From the NCBI GenBank assembly GCA_033063855.1, contig CP093831.1, positions 8,556,001-8,620,000 on the forward strand: DNA of 64,000 nucleotides, in the 5' to 3' direction. The DNA comes from Smittia aterrima (Eukaryota > Arthropoda > Insecta > Diptera > Chironomidae). Within the stretch, counting starts at the first letter, position 1. Each line of letters begins with the position of its first letter. Below, piece by piece: positions 62,570 to 64,000 of the stretch. A program made the position numbers and the translations under genes. The notes beneath the pieces were generated by a model. It saw only the letters and a program-made list of their open reading frames with translations, had not been told where the DNA came from and did no database searches.

Positions 62570-63746
62570 TCAATAAATAATTTCTTTTAGGTTCTCGTAA
62601 GCCGCATTCATAATTCCCCAACTGAAGCAAGCTCTTACGCAATTCATGTTCAGGCCTTTGTACACATTTTTGATTGAACGGCCCCTTTCATTATAAATAT
62701 ATCGAAGAACGTTTAACATTCCTTCATTTGGTCCTCCGACCTTTGATTGAATCACCCTACGAGAAAAAATGATTTTAAAAATAGAAATTTAAAATGACGA
62801 ACAGCTTACACTTTGATGACATTGAGTGGATAAAAGATGCTTGACACGAAACCTCCAATAACTGCTCCAGAGAAGAATTGGTGAGCATTACGAGAGAAAG
62901 ATCCTTCCTTCAAATACAAATCATAAAAATATGTGTCATTAAATAAAAGAGTTTTCTTACTCCTTGAGGAAATTTCTGAGCTTCTTCACGGAGAACAAAG
63001 AAAACAGCGTTGCTGGGACCGTTGCGTAAAAGAACTGGAACCAAACCACGGTAAAGCTCCCGAATTCCATTTTCGCTGATTATCACTCTAAAGAAAATAA
63101 ATAATTCGTTAGCATTTCAAATGATAATTTGACAATTTAGAGTCTAAATTTTAGACTCACTTGAATGCATGTTGAGTGTTTTTGTATTTTTGATGATAAG
63201 CTGAATCCGCAAGAATAGTCTGTACACGTTCAAAGGGCATTAGCACTGCTTCGAATGTCCCAGCAATCATCCCAGCAAGACATTTGGCAGAATAATGATT
63301 CATGTGATAGTACTCGATTGCGGGGCGCTAAAACATATTTGATTTGATTATAACATTGAATAATTGAATGATTAGACAGAATTTACCTTAATACCATCGT
63401 AAACGCCAAACATCAGCGATAACGAAAGAGTTTTCTGTGCGAGTGGGGGAAACATTCCTCGATAGAGAAAAAGAAACCCCTCACTTCTTAATTGATTGAA
63501 AGCTGTCCCTATCTGAACGCCATGAAGCATCTGAAATGCAAATAATGAAAACGTTTGTTCTTGACTCGCGACAAAGGAAATCCTTCAAACCTGACGGAAA
63601 ATTGTTTTGTAGAGCGGATAGGTCACCGTTATATTCACGAAAGCTGAACCCCATCCACATAAAAATTCGCGGTGATCGAAAGTAGCAAATGGATTAGCAA
63701 GTGGTGATTTCTTATCAGCGATATCAATATATTGTTTGATGGGCAT
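62570..63746 (-). CDS. SLC25A51: Mitochondrial carrier, SLC25A51-type NAD+ transporter
   Basis: SLC25A51 (MCART1) imports NAD+ into mitochondria across the inner membrane. Exons on the minus strand: 63746-63591, 63530-63387, 63327-63161, 63087-62961, 62907-62810, 62756-62570, joining in frame to 292 aa (human 297). Three carrier repeats are visible. The first begins REFLCGWGSAFVNITVTYPL, matching the LCGCCAAFNN..ITFP pattern peculiar to this subfamily rather than the general carrier motif. The second has AGMIAGTFEAVLMPFERVQT, matching the TEAIFTPLERVQT of SLC25A51. The third has SGAVIGGFVSSIFYPLNVIK and the ending SWGIMNAAYENLKEII, again as in SLC25A51 (SWGIINATYEFL). No frameshift or missing exon. 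The gene converges with the acyl-CoA reductase. Confidence 0.93.
63140..63158. repeat. Palindrome over a carrier-gene 5' splice site
   Basis: GAGTCTAAA (63140-63148) and TTTAGACTC (63150-63158) are perfect complements around one base. On the minus strand this lies at the start of intron 3 and covers four bases of the donor GTGAGT (63160-63155). Confidence 0.5.
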
Positions 63747-64000
63747 CGTAGGAATTGGATATTTTTATGTCGAGGGGGTTATCAAATTGATTAAATAAAC
63801 AACAACTCCATCACATGACAGTTCTTGTAGAAGCAGCAAGCATCAATCACACAGATATCATGATCGCTTTGTCATAAATACTTTCTAATTGTTCTAAGCT
63901 TTGACTTATTAACTTTCACTGTCAACTTTTTGTTCGCGAATGTCGATTCCTTCAAAATTATGCAATTAAAATACTCGATCGTCTCTTAGTTGATTTCACT
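63747..64000. other. Upstream region of the carrier gene to window end
   Basis: Presumed promoter and leader of the minus-strand carrier. AT-rich, no coding content and no clear core promoter element. Confidence 0.4.

Overview
The window looks like nuclear DNA of a dipteran insect, most likely a nematoceran such as a midge. It is AT-rich, most introns are 50-70 nt, core promoters carry TCAGT initiators, and the genes include insect odorant receptors, an insect-type UDP-glycosyltransferase and a fatty acyl-CoA reductase. The species cannot be fixed from sequence alone. I assembled every multi-exon model by hand from GT/AG sites and frame; each closes into one open frame of family-typical length, apart from the deliberate exceptions below.

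Layout. 1-8.5 kb: an unrecognised serine-rich ORF (1506-2123) broken by one in-frame TGA, then about 6 kb of apparently non-coding DNA. 8.5-10.0 kb (-): splicing factor Prp31. 10.6-34.4 kb (+): a conventional (Ca2+/diacylglycerol) protein kinase C of 14 exons spread by a 13.5-kb first intron. 39.2-40.1 kb (-): a small secreted protein of unknown role with a clear TATA+initiator promoter. 40.9-46.0 kb (+): a PLEKHH/MAX-1-type PH-PH-MyTH4-FERM protein. 47.7-50.3 kb (+): an ABCB6/HMT1-type half ABC transporter. 51.0-51.4 kb (+): a small single-exon orphan. 52.3-54.0 kb (+): a UDP-glycosyltransferase. 54.3-59.6 kb (+): three tandem copies of one odorant-receptor gene; the first carries a lone nonsense codon. 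60.5-62.2 kb (+): a fatty acyl-CoA reductase. 62.6-63.7 kb (-): an SLC25A51-type mitochondrial NAD+ carrier converging on it.

Most notable observation. The PKC gene holds two alternative exon pairs, 27664-27838 and 29560-29735, each encoding the same half of the C1B (diacylglycerol-binding) domain. Both pairs total exactly 112 nt, enter in phase 0 and leave in phase 1. Using both, or neither, runs into a stop codon, so the frame itself enforces an either/or choice. The two versions differ at C1 position 22 (Tyr versus His), a residue known in this family to tune diacylglycerol affinity.

Other leads are the two apparent in-frame stop codons in otherwise coding sequence (TGA at 1935, TAG at 55250), a 10-nt PKC microexon, a 16-bp intronic inverted repeat just upstream of the exon that both C1B variants join, and an in-frame 54-nt intron that would encode a hydrophobic segment if retained. 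The UGT, odorant-receptor and acyl-CoA reductase genes sit together and all fit chemosensory or cuticle biology, but a functional link is inference only.
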